Of a stretch of DNA of 64,000 nt, positions 12,630 through 25,509 are shown piece after piece. The notes beneath the pieces are model-generated. The model saw only the letters and a list, made by a program, of their open reading frames with translations. It searched no databases and had not been told where the DNA came from. The position numbers and the translations under genes were made by a program. The stretch is from Druceiella hillmani (Eukaryota; Arthropoda; Insecta; Lepidoptera; Hepialidae), in NCBI GenBank assembly GCA_039881145.1, contig JAYKKI010000006.1, forward strand, positions 19,908,501-19,972,500. Direction: 5' to 3'. Each line of letters begins with the position of its first letter. Within the stretch, counting starts at the first letter, position 1.

Positions 12630-14490
12630 AATAATACGACTTATTTCGAATTAATTTATATGCATTCAAAATATTTACACAATTATATTTTATTATAATC
12701 GTTATATACCGTTCCTTTGTGTGTTTCTCAAAATGTTCCTTGTGGGTTTCTCGAAAGTTCACCGTGTTTCTTGAAATGTTAGATTGCTGAGACAGTAAGA
12801 AGGAAGATAATTAAATTAACATTGCTAATTGGCTTTATCCTTGCAGTAGTTTTATTTCAAGGAAATAACGAAGCTGAAAACGGTATATACATTCATGAAT
12901 AAGTGCTAAGATTACGACAGACGAAACTCATGAAACAGTTTCGAAATGAAAAACGAGATTATTTATTGACTGTCTCATAGTAATTACAGACGCCACAATT
13001 AATTTATTTGAAGCCAAAAAAAGTTGTTTACGTTCTTCCTGCAATCTTATTCTTGGGACGTAACGTAATAATAGTCTATAAGTGAAGTTGGCTTCAAGCT
13101 AGAAATAAATGCAAATTGGAACTGTTGTTTCAGTTATCGAATTTGTAACATACACTTTTATGCATTTTTATTTTCCCGCCGAATTTTTTTATGAAACTTC
13201 CTTAGCATTTAATGAAGATGAATAAAAAAAAGGATTTTTAAATTTTTTAATTCACCTTCCATGAGATTTTAATATTTAACTTCTCAAAATTCGTTTGAGT
13301 TTAGTCAAAAATGATAAACGTTTAGAAGGCTTTACTATATGTGTATTTTGGATTGTCAACTGAAAAGGACAAAAGTGTGAATTGATACTAATTTAGTGAA
13401 AGTCTTATATTGTAATTGTTTTTTTGAAGAAAAACTTCTTTACGCACGCTTGACTTGGGGAGTAAGCTGGTGAATACGTGACGAGAGCGTTACGAAAAGT
13501 TTGATCGGGCGAGGCGAATGGAAATTGAGAGGGAGATATAAGTTAGTGAAGACAGAAAGAGAGATATATAATATAATTTCATTTCGTATAATTTCATAAT
13601 GTAATTTCATTTCGTTCTTGAACAATTTTATAAATTATTATTTTGTTCAATATATTAAATATTCTACGTTTAAAGTGAATAAAATTGTAAATTCATTTTA
13701 AAGTTCATATTTTGTGAATTTGAAGTTTTACTTTAGTCGTGTGGTCTAAATAAAGCACACTCGTTTTTTTATTTCATTATCATCTTTGTAGCTACTTGTA
13801 TAGTTTGAAGTGAAAGAAGTAGGTTATGTAGAAACAAGAGCTTAGTTTGGATTTCTTAACATGTTTTTTTAGTTTAGATTAAATCTCTTTTACTAAAATA
13901 ATCAAGTGCAATTTGATCCTTAGCTATTGGATATCTAGTTTTTTTTTACACTATTATCCGATGTTATTTCTTAAATTTTTGAATATTTTATTATCTGTAT
14001 AATAATTTACATTTTAGTAAAACTTGAAAAGCAATTTTTTTCTTTTAGTTTGATAGAAGTGTTTGAAGTAATTTTAAAAATAATTTACATATTTTGTTTG
14101 AAGTTATGACTTATTTTGTACGATCTAACAAAGACGGTTACCAAAATCTGGTGTAACATGATGTACAGGAGATGCGAAATGTATAAGTTGTACACATTTT
14201 TTTTGTTTATTTAACTTTTGGAAGCTAATTTTTTAGACACCAAAAAGTAAAAATTTTTAGTATAACTTAAGATAATTGTTTTTGAAATGCAAATGTTCCC
14301 GGAACTATGAAACACATCATATCGAAAGAGATTGTATCTCAATGAAATTTATTTTATTTTGTTATATTCGTTCACAATTTTTACTTACTGTTTAATATAT
14401 CATGTAGCCTAATCGTCAGAATCTATAACGATCGATATTATGGAGCACTAACCCCACTGAATAAAAATTATAAGGTTTTAAAAACATGAA
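12630..14490. other. No gene recognised; small GC islet
   Basis: At 13.44-13.56 kb the plus strand is GC-richer and purine-rich. Its reverse complement resembles the pyrimidine-rich part of the 11.8-12.6 kb array only in composition. A 61-codon minus frame covers it and is unrecognised. The rest is AT-rich. Confidence 0.4.
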
Positions 14491-14500
14491 AAAAACTCAC

Positions 14501-14563
14501 AAGGCTCCGGTCCGTTTACTCAATTCAAGATACGCCAATGTCTATATTATTTTGACAGCTGTG
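14501..14563 (+). repeat. ~60-bp dispersed repeat, copy 1
   Basis: AAGGCTCCGGTCCGTTTACT followed by CAATTCAA and TCTATATTATTTTGACAGC is similar in order and spacing to 51.181-51.240 kb. The two stretches share CTCCGGTCC, TTTACTC, ATTCAA and TCTATATTAT with small indels. The nature of the family is unknown. Confidence 0.7.
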
Positions 14564-15644
14564 AAAAATGTAGTATTCTTCATTACGAGAAATAAAAACA
14601 AATACATATAGTATGTATCATAACCACGTTTTATTTATAAGTCAAATAAAAAATATTACATATTATTAGACATACTGTACTTAACGCTAATGTTATATAT
14701 GTCACCCAGACATTATTGTTTATTTCTTTAGTAGGTCATACCCGATTCATACAACAAAAACTGACCTTTTCAATAAAGAAATTGATTGAATCAAATCAAA
14801 AGACTTTTCTAAAGCAGCCAAAAAATTACGAAAACAATATTAAAAACGCGAACTGTCAAAATATATTTCCATGATATTACAACCACCTTTTGCCGAGGTA
14901 ATTATTTACGTTAATGTGACTTTATTTGAACATTAGGAGATTTTTTTATATTATTATTAAATTCGTCAACGATTGTTGACCTATATCAGTGGAATAAGTT
15001 ATAATAAAAAGAAATATGATTTTTGACATTAGTTAAGAGACATAAGTTATAAATAACCTACTATCGGATATGGTGGTTCGTTTGACGAAAAATTACTTTA
15101 AGATCGTTCAACGTAATTTTCATAAAATCTTTGAAGACAGGGAATTGCATACGGTACTTTTTTCTTTATCAAATTTTGATTTCAGTTTCGTCTACGTTAT
15201 TTGGGATGAGTCACAATAATTAGAAATATGATTTTTGATCTCTACAAGATGATGGCACAAAAAAAACGGTTCAACTTATGGGCTTTCCTCATTTTCTACA
15301 TAAAATTGAAGCTTAAAATAAATTTTTACGCAATATTTTAAATGTATTAAATAAAGCGTTACTGCATGAATGTTAAGACAAACATATGGATACTGGGTTA
15401 ATTATAAAAGTATTTTCTTTTCATTTACAAATTGTGAAACACTAAATATTATAAGTTAAAATTCCAGAATAAAACCTAGAACACCAAAAAAGTTGGAAAA
15501 GTCCTTTAAAGAAACAATGTCTATGTAAATAGAATTTTTCATAAATGGAAGTTAATTTCATGAAACGGAAGCTACTTGTTATAAATAACTTAAATATAAC
15601 AAGTAAAATTAACAAAGTAAGTTAATAAAATAAAAAAATTTAAA

Positions 15645-15714
15645 GAAGATTTTTCAAAATATTGTAAGCTAAGAAGGAAGATTATTTTTCAAAATATTGT
15701 AAGCTAAGAAGGAA
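15645..15714. repeat. 32-bp tandem duplication
   Basis: CAAAATATTGTAAGCTAAGA is present twice in tandem, each with a leading GAAGAT and a T run; the second copy has three extra bases. Confidence 0.92.
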
Positions 15715-16172
15715 AGTTTATATGAAAACAAATTCGTATTTTAAAAGGACAAAAAATAGTAATATACGCACTTGTTTTACAGTTTTATTTTCCAGTTTTT
15801 AGACGTTAAAGTCATCACTATTTCAATACATGAAATAAATTAATAGTGAGAAACTAGAGGAAGATGTATATGTATAGAATAACGCCAAAGATACAAACCG
15901 ATCATATTGAGGACCTTCTATACGCGTTAACAACAATACAGCGTTTATGGAAATATAAAGTAAATGACCCTTACAATGATTGCGAGATATGACGTGTCGT
16001 TTTCAATGCTGAAATGGTCGGTAAGAGACGACGTAAAAATTTATGAGTAAGTAAGAGTAACAACATACACGAAAACGGTAAAAGAAAATAAGAAGCTTTT
16101 CATGTGATGCCACACGAAATTAGAATACTCACTAGAAGGTGAAGTCGGTTATTTTATTTATTATTTAAGACG

Positions 16173-16173
<1 letters not shown>

Positions 16174-16216
<43 letters not shown>
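16174..16216. repeat. (AT)n microsatellite
   Basis: About 43 bp of pure AT dinucleotides. Confidence 0.98.
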
Positions 16217-16218
<2 letters not shown>

Positions 16219-17101
16219 TAAATAGCGACAACGGAAAAGATTGATGAGAGTAAAAGAACGTAATGAAAAATAAGATATAAGAAAGAGAAATTATATTGGT
16301 CATCTTACAAAAAGACAGCAATATATGTTCGTAAGAAAATAATAGAAGGATAAATTTTATCTTCACGAAATAACAAAATATAATTTCTTATAACTAACTT
16401 TTGTTGTATTTATCATATTGGGATGATAAAAAGAAATTGAAAATGTAATTGAAACTTTTAAATACTTTTAGAATTTAATTAATAAGGCCTGGCGAACTAT
16501 ACAGCTGAAGAGTATTGGGCCCACGAGAAAATAGAGAATAAAACAAATATTCAAATTCTGATATGATTTATTTAAATTTTTTATACAAATACTACAGAGG
16601 TATAAAGAACAGTTCAGGTTATCCATTTTCAATTAATTTTCAGCCTGTTATCAAAGTGACCCAAATTATTTTTTCGACCTCATTGTAATTATATGTCAGG
16701 AAAGCACGTTATTTTAAGTTGTTTTAATCGATTTGCCATGATAATTTTTATTTTCTTTTTGCTGATGAAACTTTTGTACATCAACCTCTATGGTATCCAA
16801 ATCCACAAAACATCACATCTACGGGAAAACATCATTTGAAACAGCAAATATATCGAATAAAGACTCAAGACCAACACAAAACTGAGTTCCCATTAAAAAT
16901 AATATTAACAAAACATGATAAGCTGCTATAGTTTCTAATAAATTTTTCCGTCGTGATTTAGATTTTCTTGAACATACATGAACTAAATTTCGTTACGTAA
17001 TTTGTGTTCCAAGGAAATATGAAATGAAGCGGCAGAACTCGAGATTATGAGAGGAAGGCTTGTTAAAATGGTTCTTTGCAATATTCTAAGTATGATACCG
17101 T

Positions 17102-17146
17102 GCTACATCATCGCTGTATATTTAAGCTACATCATAGCTGTATATA
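17102..17146. repeat. 23-bp tandem duplication
   Basis: GCTACATCATCGCTGTATAT and GCTACATCATAGCTGTATAT occur in tandem, separated by TTAA. Confidence 0.9.
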
Positions 17147-17149
17147 TCA

Positions 17150-20100
17150 TTTGAGTATTAGATAACATAGCTATTTAAAAAAAGTAAAACTTTTACTATC
17201 GTGACAGAATCGTAAGCGCAAAAGTCGAGAGATAAGACAGCTAAAATCGAGACGAGCACGTAGACTCAACGTAGCAGGAATATAAATTTGAAATTGGATG
17301 AATGGCTACGTTGTGTCTCAGACATGGTCGTAAAGTTTCCATTAAATATTCGTATGTACTTTAAATTTTCACAATACACCACTTTATATAATTATATAAC
17401 ATAGGGCCGATGTACATTTATATTTAGTTTTACTTAGTTTATATGGCTATGGTCTACCAAATTTATATAATTAACGTCTTACCTTCCTTGATTTTATTTC
17501 TGATTTCTTCCTGAGCTTCAATTTTTGAAATTTTAGTAATTTTTTTTCTAATGTCCAGACATATTTAAGGGGAAGGGGAAGAAATTTAAATTTATGCATT
17601 GCAGTGTCCACTACTTTTTAGAAAAAAGCGTAAATATATAGGTGCTTTAAATTTATCTTTCATTAGTATTGTTATTTTTGCGATTGTTAACTACAATTAA
17701 CTCATGAAATTGGTAGCTAAGTCTTCGCGTTTTACAATCCTTTGGTAATAGGTTAACTTAACTTATTGTCAGAGCTTGGCGAACCTTCAGTAATCTCGAT
17801 TTATAATAAACACGTTACATTGCATTTCTCACATGTGGAAATTTTAAAGTTAAAAATGTCTTAAAATATGGAAAACAAAGTGAAATGACGATTTTTTTAT
17901 AATCCCCCATTGTTATAGAATCATACAAGATTATAGATGTATTATAGAATTGCTAAATTTTAGTATACCGGTTCATGCTATTTCTTACTTTTTTGCAACT
18001 AAACTCGGGTTTCCTAAGAACGACATATGAAATTGTCAACTTCCCATCTACATGATTTAAAATCCTAACATTAAACGTGGTATAATAGCTCCCGCGGTAA
18101 AAAAAAATAGTGGTCTTTTTAAATTGCAATTTTTTTTCTACGATTTGTATACGTAACAAAAAAAAATAAAAATAGTGTTTTCAGAGTTTCGTATCTAATA
18201 AGGAAAAAAAACGAATCGTTATATGATCACTTATATTTCAACCGTGTGTCCTTCTGTCAAAGCCATTTTTTTTCAGAAACCGTTTAAGCTACAAACTGAC
18301 ATAGAAAGTAGCAACTTTGCCCAGTGATAAGGCATGTGTACGATGTGGGTATTCCCTATTAAAATAAATGTGCCATTTTAATAGCTAATATTCCAAAATA
18401 TTTACGTAAAGAACTTTAGAGACGACAAATTAAATATTCGGTTTTTAAATTGTTTATCTCATGTGTTCAAAGAACATGAACAGAAAGCAGACATATTTTT
18501 GTGAAAGAATATCGATGACAACTTGCCATCTTTTTCTAAAACTGTTGAAGTAAAAGTCTAGTTTTCGGTAAAAATACAGCAATGATTCTGAATCCACTAG
18601 ACCAAACATTAACATAGAGAAATATATAATTAATATTTGTAAATAGTTAAACAGAAACATTACGTACCCTTAGCTGTTCATAAGTGCTTAAGTACGCATG
18701 GAACCCTCGTAGTGTGAATTTTATTCGTATTTAATAGCTTTAATATTAGGTATAGTTTTGAATGTTTGTTTATCCTCGAGAAAACGTCGTATTTTCACAA
18801 ATTACACACGTTGATAAAATTAAACAAAACATTAATTTTATGACCAAAATATTAATTCAAAATGGCCAGTGTCAAATAACTTAATCCACACATCAGAAAT
18901 TCTCTATTTACGAGTAAAATTTACAAGTATTTACGCATTAAATACGAAAACTATTTGTTGAGAGTTGGAAGCCTTTGAGATAGAGTTTGATAGATGTGGT
19001 AAATCGGGGGTCAACGGGGAATCATTATAGGAGGGTAGAGCGTTGAAATTTATGCAGTTAACATATTTGCTGTGCAGTTTATCTTTAAATGGCTTTAAAC
19101 TACGGTTAATCCTCTATTGCGGTTAAGGATCATTAATGTATATAGTTTGGGCAAGTATTTTAAGTTTCCCTGAAAATTAGTTAACATAACTAACATAACT
19201 AACATCCTTGGATGCTAAAGTTTACTCACGTAGTTACTTTGCTGCTTGGAAACTGAAATCGTTACTTCTAGCATACTTTACGTTGTATTGAAAAATTGAG
19301 AAAACACCTGACTAAAAACGTCGCTTAAAGTTCTTTTTTAAAACTGTTTTTTTTTAGCACATTTCAAGATGGATTCAGATAAATTATTTAATATAAATTT
19401 TTGCCTTCCCCGATTGGCCCAAAATGTAGTTTCTAAGCAATGCTGCTTAGCGAGTTTTCAATTCTTTTATTAAATATTGTATTTATTTGTACAGCATATT
19501 ATATATTTTCAAAATCTGGTCACCAAGACCTTTTAATTTTTTCACGCTGGATAAAATGGCGAATTTCAGCCGCCATATTGCATTGTTTGTGAATTTCGAA
19601 TGGCCTTACGTAGATGATACTTAAGAACATCCGAAAGGGTTAATATAATTGTTTTGACACTTTATTTGCTTAAACCAAATTACCTGTTCTGTATCCAGAG
19701 AATAATATTGGGACATATTCGCATACATATATTAATACATTTATAGAAACATGTATACATAGGCTGATTAACATAATACCCGACTTGGTATGCTGTAGTC
19801 AGTTAAAACAGAATTAATATACAACTATAATATTGTAATTTTTATTGTAACAGTTGTCTTTTCCTCATTAAACATTATTTGAAATATTCTGCTGGTTATT
19901 TTATCTATATGTATAGGATGTCATTCACGTATAGCATTTCAAATAATATTTATTTAATTTTTTATATATGTCACGGAAGTTCATTATTTTGCAGTCACAA
20001 ATTCTTATAATTACTGAAAATTAATAATGATTTTTCTAATGTTTAGAACAGGTGTCCTTGGATGATTCTGTCTGTAGTCATATGATTAATTTTACATAAA

Positions 20101-21320
20101 TTAAGATGTCATTACAGCTGAAAAGCGCAATTTCAGTCATGCGTCACGTTTATTTCAGAAATTCTTTTTCATTACTCTAAAGAAGAATTAGAAGTAATAT
20201 TGGTCTTTAATGAGCTAAATTAGTTATAGTTTTTACTTCTTCTCTCTTTATTCTATCTAAAATTTATTTTTAAAATTAAGCATGACACATTTTTAAACAC
20301 TTTTTTATATGATATGCAAATTTATTGATTAATAAATCAAGTGAACTCAATATTAGCATGTTGAAACATTTATCTTTATTTAAATGTTAAGAATGATGCA
20401 GATTTCGTAAAAATCATCACACTGTATTGTTATTAGAGAGTAAAATTGCTTCTAATACATAAAGGAAATAAATGTGTAAAAATTGTGTTATTTATCTAGA
20501 TCTGATAATATCCGTTTGGCGATCGAATAAAAAAAAAATAAAAAATTTTCTGCATTCACCCTTGTAGCCAGTCATTTTCCATTTGTCACTTTTCAACGAT
20601 TAAAAAGCTATCAGTTGATTACACACATTTAGAGGAGCCATCGTACAATATTAATGTTATTTCCTTTTTGAGGCATATCCTATTCACTGAAGTTATAATT
20701 TTGATATAAGATTTCTCTAGACGAGTTATTCATATTACTTTAATTCTAATTAAATTAAAATGTTTATTTATAGTCTCTTTCTTAGACAAAACAACACATT
20801 CTTCGAAATGTCCCTTCATATATTCTGTTTTAAGAATTGTCAAGCGAATGAGTGTATCGATAACTCGATGAGAATAATTCCTTTAAGATATTTTCGGATA
20901 TGAAATCTCAAAAAAATACTTATGACTGTTGGTTTTGAAATAAATTTATTTTATATAGGAGTTCGAGTGTAACTGATTCTTTTCTTTTTTTGTAATCCTT
21001 AACATAAGTAATATTTTCTTCCCCGTGAATGTGAAAATTAAGCAGTATTTTTGGGAGCAGAATACGAAAACGATTTATTGGTCTATGGTATTATCTTTTA
21101 ACCTAACTGTAAATATGCTATTTATCATGAATTTTACATTTTTTTTATCGTACCTTGACAAGGCAATGGAAAAAAAAATGTAGAAAAATCCATCTTAAGA
21201 TCTAGACAGCAGGCTTAAGTTCTGTCAATAAATATTATTAGTGCGTATGGAAATCCCAAGTATACCTAAACCAATATTAATGAAAACCCGAGAAAATTAC
21301 ATTTACAAATAACTTTCATA
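17150..21320. other. No gene recognised; possible repeat relic at 18.2 kb
   Basis: Mostly featureless AT-rich DNA. At about 18.24-18.36 kb the words TCCTTCTGTCAAAGCC, TTTTTTTCAGAAACCGTTTA and GACATAGAAAGTAGCAACTT have the order seen in the GTTCCGTAG repeats at 33.7 and 37.7 kb (TCTGT...CACAGCCATTTT). A third, more decayed copy is possible. Confidence 0.3.
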
Positions 21321-21325
21321 TTTTC

Positions 21326-21660
21326 TTGAGCTTACGCGAGATTTTATTATACACAAGTAAAAGCCCTCTTACGCTCAACAAAAAAGCTCCATCCGCTGTC
21401 AGACTGTGCGACGGAATGACTGAAAGCTGTTTTGAGTCATTCGTTGCGGGCTTACCTTGCGTGCTAATGGGGCTGTTAAAGGACTTAGTAGCTGACGGGC
21501 GGGCATAGTGTGAATTGTGCTTTTTGCGCTGTTTTTAGATAAGACAAAGGGGCGTCGGGTTTCGCTCGGCGTCGTGACAAGTTTTACAACAGTTTTGCCT
21601 GCTTTTACGAGGTAAGGTTAGTGTGGGCAGAGGTAATGTAGTTAGTATGGCAAGGTTTTT
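21326..21660. other. GC-rich islet
   Basis: About 330 bp of near-balanced composition with many CpG, including GGGGCGTCGGGTTTCGCTCG and GGCGTCGTGAC. A 60-codon plus frame (21326-21508) is unrecognised. Near the end GAGGTAAGG resembles a 5' splice donor on the plus strand. A first exon/promoter or conserved regulatory sequence is possible but nothing proves either. Confidence 0.5.
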
Positions 21661-21721
21661 ACGCGTTATATCCGGGGTATCTGTACTTTTATCCCGATAC
21701 ATTTATTTATTGCAGAGGTTG

Positions 21722-21723
<2 letters not shown>

Positions 21724-21768
<45 letters not shown>
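21724..21768. repeat. (AT)n microsatellite
   Basis: About 45 bp of AT dinucleotides, followed 15 bp later by a short TTTATATATATAAA palindromic stretch. Confidence 0.97.
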
Positions 21769-21772
<4 letters not shown>

Positions 21773-22028
21773 AGGTTTGACTATTTATATATATAAATAG
21801 ATAATAGGTTCACCCATACCGTCTCATTTTTATGTACAAATAAAAAAAAATTAAAAATTGAACTGACTTCAACTAAGTAGTATTTATTGAAACTTTTGTC
21901 GCAAAATATCGTTTCTAAACATACATAAATTGGGATAATATTGCTACTACCAGAGATCAATTTCTTTAGTCAAAAAGTTTGTTTTTTATTTTTAATGCTC
22001 GAATCAGGCATTTAAGGAACAAGAATAA

Positions 22029-22058
22029 ATTCATGTAAACTTACATGTTTACATGAAT
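22029..22058. repeat. 12-bp-stem hairpin
   Basis: ATTCATGTAAAC and GTTTACATGAAT form a perfect 12-bp inverted repeat around a 6-base loop. Confidence 0.9.
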
Positions 22059-22489
22059 GCATACATATATGAAGTTATACCTATGGACATGTCAATAACT
22101 TACCCTTTTTGGTTTCACCGTAGTGACATCAAAATATATTATTACTCATACTAAGTATTTCTACTTAGTGATAGATCGCGTTTATCATTTTCTGAATGGC
22201 GAACTTTTTAGTTGCGATTTTTAGAAGTTCTCCAAAACAAGATTTTTTTATGGAAATTTACGATTGTCTCAAATTTAAAGTGTTGTTTGTAAAACAATTA
22301 TAATTTTTCCTATTTTAAATAAGTTGTATTGTTCAGTTTTCCATTTCCTTTATTTATTGTGTAAATATTATGCATACATTCTTACCTACCTAACAACCAA
22401 AATTTTATTTACTTCATGACTTTGTATATGCCCTGCATATACATATATACCTATTCACTTTATTGTTTACGTCAAGTTAGTTAAACGAG

Positions 22490-23320
22490 TTCAAACTCCA
22501 TGAGTTCACACCTCACCACTGAGGGATTCCAGTCACCATTTCTCGACTCTATGGTCAGGCTTTATCTACCTTCAAAGAGTTCCTGTTATTACCGCTGGTT
22601 TTGTCAAAATATCTTGATCACAAATTGTGACCAAAGGACTTTTCAAAGTAAGTCAAATAAGTTCGAACTCGGTGAAATTAATCCTCGATCTTGTGGAGTA
22701 CTGTCACTATATTTTGGTTCCATCGTCAAATTCTGGCCATTATTTGTGCCCAAAGGATACATCAAGACAATCCAAATAATTTTAAATACGATGAATCTAC
22801 TCCTGATGAATGAAGAGTTGTTGTAGTCGCCGTCACACTCCATCATCGGACTGTAGCTCACCATTAATGACTTAAGATATTGTCAAAAAAATTCAGTCGA
22901 ACCTTAACTCGATGAAACTAATGAGGAGTAGTAGCATGGGAGACTACTATCTATCGTAAATTTAAACTCCATCATTAGAGCCTGGCCATTACTTTTGACC
23001 AAAACACTCGTTAAAAAATGGCAAACGAACGCAATAGTGATGTATTTGCTCCTTTCCATCGTAAGGCTCTTGTCGCTATTTGTAATCAAGACTCGTCAAA
23101 ATAAATTAAATAAGTTCAAATATGATGAATATACTTCTTACTTAAGGAGTTCTGTTACCATCTTTTAGCTTCATTATTAGACCTTGAACACCAACTGGAC
23201 TAAAGTACTTATGAAGGCATGCTGAATGAGCCCAATTTTAATACCAATTTTCTCAAAACCGCTGAAGAGTTGATTAGGTCATATCGGGAGTCCATTATCA
23301 GGTACTGACTATGTTTATAA
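22490..23320. repeat. Degenerate ~85-165 bp tandem array
   Basis: Six or so diverged units share a fixed order of words: TTCRAAYTCGATGAA, TACTCCT, GGAGTTCYTGTCACCAT, CTCCATCATYAGRCCTTG, CATTTGTGACCAAAGNACTT and GTCAAR...CAAATAAG. Unit starts are near 22.49, 22.66, 22.79, 22.91, 23.03 and 23.11 kb, with a last partial unit to about 23.32 kb. Several short ORFs here are by-products. I know of similar arrays in arthropod genomes only from general impression, so the family name is left open. Confidence 0.8.
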
Positions 23321-23769
23321 TTTCCTTTCAGACAAAAAAAATTGGTCAACGCGCTCCGTGCTACAGCTATAGGCACAGCTGTATGTACATAACAAATACA
23401 CATGCTGCGAATTGAGAACCTCTTCCTTTTTTTTAAATTTGTTAAAAATAAGCTATAAACTTTAAGCCTTACCAATTTTTTTTAAAGCGGTGATTGCTTA
23501 TCAGTAATTACTACATGTGTCACGTAAACTTCTATTTTCTTAAAATTTTCTCAATATTGTAGTCATTTCATCTGTACTATCATCCACCACTCTATTTAAT
23601 ACCCCACATTATTTACTATTACTAATGGTTTTATCGCTTAATATCTATATAAATTTAATTCCGCTTGACCTTTCTGAGTTCATAAATTTTCTCAGTAAAA
23701 CAGGTACATAACTGCAAAGCATGAAGTTCATGTTTGTTCTCCAAATATAATTTAATCTCATTAATCTAC

Positions 23770-24090
23770 AAAGGCAGTCCTCGCGCCTATGGAACTTGTG
23801 TCGCTATCATTTAATCGCGAATCGGCTTCGAGAATTAATATCATAAAGTTTGTTCGGATTCATTAAAACTTCGCGAACACAAATCTGCCAATAATGAACT
23901 GCGATAGGTCACCGATACGCACCCTAAACAGGGATATAACGGAGGCCAAATATAAAATAATCCCTCCCACGTAGCCCTTAATATCTGGCGCCTGATTGAT
24001 TTAACCTTCTCGCTTTAACAGTTTGTTAGGGGAAGGTGAGTGCCTTGCGTCGATGGCGGGACGATAGTAATGGCCGTTCCGCTGTTTGAA
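23770..24090 (+). other. Paralogous non-coding block, copy 1
   Basis: A GC-richer unique-looking segment. It contains, in order, CCAATAATGAACT, GGATATAACGGAGG, ATAATCCCTC, TGATTGATTTA, CTCGCTTTAACAGTT, GAGTGC, TGCGTCGAT and TAGTAATGG. The same words in the same order appear on the opposite strand at 29.93-30.15 kb. TGATTGAT matches the general Extradenticle/Hox composite form TGATNNAT, known from animal enhancers. No ORF runs through it, so a duplicated regulatory element is one reading and an old non-coding mobile element another. Confidence 0.7.
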
Positions 24091-24099
24091 GCGACAAAT

Positions 24100-25360
24100 T
24101 GAACAACTATTCTACTTTAATTTGAGTATTTTCTATTTTTGAATATGTCGCTTAAACTTTATTTCGGTTTTGCATCAATATTAAAAAAAAAATAACAAAA
24201 CAGGCAAGGCATAATTTAGGCATTAATGTCTTTATCACATCATTATTGTCGGAGACTGTTTGAAACATAAAGTTTGGCAAAAGCAAACAGGGATTCAATT
24301 ACAGATAATACAAAAAGTTTGAATTTCAGGGGAAAGTTTTGAAGGGCGAGAGGACATGATTTCTTCTTTCCAATAAATCAAATAAAATTAAAAGTTATTA
24401 AAGAAAAAATGAAAAAATCTCAATCTCCTTTCGCGATTTCTAATCAGTAAAATACCCAAGAAAATCAAAAGTGTAAAAATCGGGAATTAACTGAGATAAC
24501 TTTGTCATAAAAATTAATCAAGGCACCCGACTTCAACATCCATTACTTACACCAGTGTATAGAAATAATTTATAAGCTTGTCTTATTGGGTGTTTCAGGG
24601 TTAATTACGTATATGCAAAAATTAATGGAGAATTTCATGTTCGGGGTTGTACTTATATTGGGAAAGTTTGTTATAATAAGATATAAAATTCCTTCGTAAA
24701 AACGAAATATTGTAGATTTTACAAATTAAAATATGGCTCTTGGGTCGAACAGTTAACAATGAAAACGGTATAAAATAAATATTGATATTTTTAGTATTAT
24801 TACTATTATTAGCCATCATTCATATAACGTTTCTGCATTCAGTGCCTTGCTGATCAGTAGAAAGTTGAGTCCTGGTGAATTTATCATATGTTGTAGAACT
24901 AGCGGTAATATTCACAAGCTCGAATAGCCGGTTTATACTCCGAAGGGATCGATGAGACTTTACAAAATAGGTTTCTTGGTGTGGAACTTAATGTAAACAC
25001 GGTCTTCCATATTTGTCATTTAGCTGCATCAGAGTTTTTTTTTTAAATTTTGTACATCTATTGTTTATGTACAGAATGTAATTTTGAACTAACTTCAGTG
25101 ACATTTCAGTTGCTGGTTGCGGTTGATAGCTACTTCTCTCAGCTATAACCTCAGATTTCTCAATACTTTGCTTGAATATAGACTCCACTCCTCCTCTGCT
25201 GGCCATTTAAGGTAGTTCTTTATTTAACAGGGACCAAAGAACTTGATTGTAAAATGTTTACATATGTCCCCTTGAAGGTTCCAATCTTAAAATTAGTTAA
25301 TTATAAACTCAGATTAAAATATAAAAAAAAATTCAATGGTTTTTATTCATACTTTCACTA
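24100..25360. other. No gene recognised
   Basis: AT-rich except 24.85-25.2 kb, which is nearer to balanced. There a minus frame of 72 codons (24988-25206) starts MASRGGVESIF. It is unrecognised and has no partner exon I can see. Confidence 0.35.
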
Positions 25361-25374
25361 TTTATCACTATAGA

Positions 25375-25505
25375 GTTCACAATTAAATGAAACTACGTTA
25401 TGTAGTAATATTTCTACTTTCTTTAATTTCTTTACCACGACCTAGGTTTCGTTGTATTACAACATTTTCAGGTGGGATATTAGCAAAGATTGTTAAAAAG
25501 TTGTT
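25375..25505 (-). repeat. Hammerhead-bearing repeat, copy A (core mutated)
   Basis: On the minus strand the sequence reads TTTGCTAATATCCCAC, CTGAAAA, a GTTGT/ACAAC stem, GAAA, CCTAGGTC and GTGG. It then runs through AAAGAAATTAAAGAAAGTAG to a CTAC/GTAG hairpin and TTTCATTTAATTGTGAA. This is the same layout as the copies at 31.3, 36.1-36.3 and 57.6 kb. The hammerhead core lies at 25435-25476. The conserved CUGANGA box reads CTGAAAA, losing the invariant G8, so this copy should not self-cleave. Confidence 0.85.
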
Positions 25506-25509
25506 ACAA

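Larger units (their letters stand above)
14570..17100. other. No gene recognised apart from small repeats
   Basis: AT-rich DNA interrupted by a 32-bp duplication (15.65 kb) and an (AT)n tract (16.17 kb), both listed separately. Confidence 0.45.
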
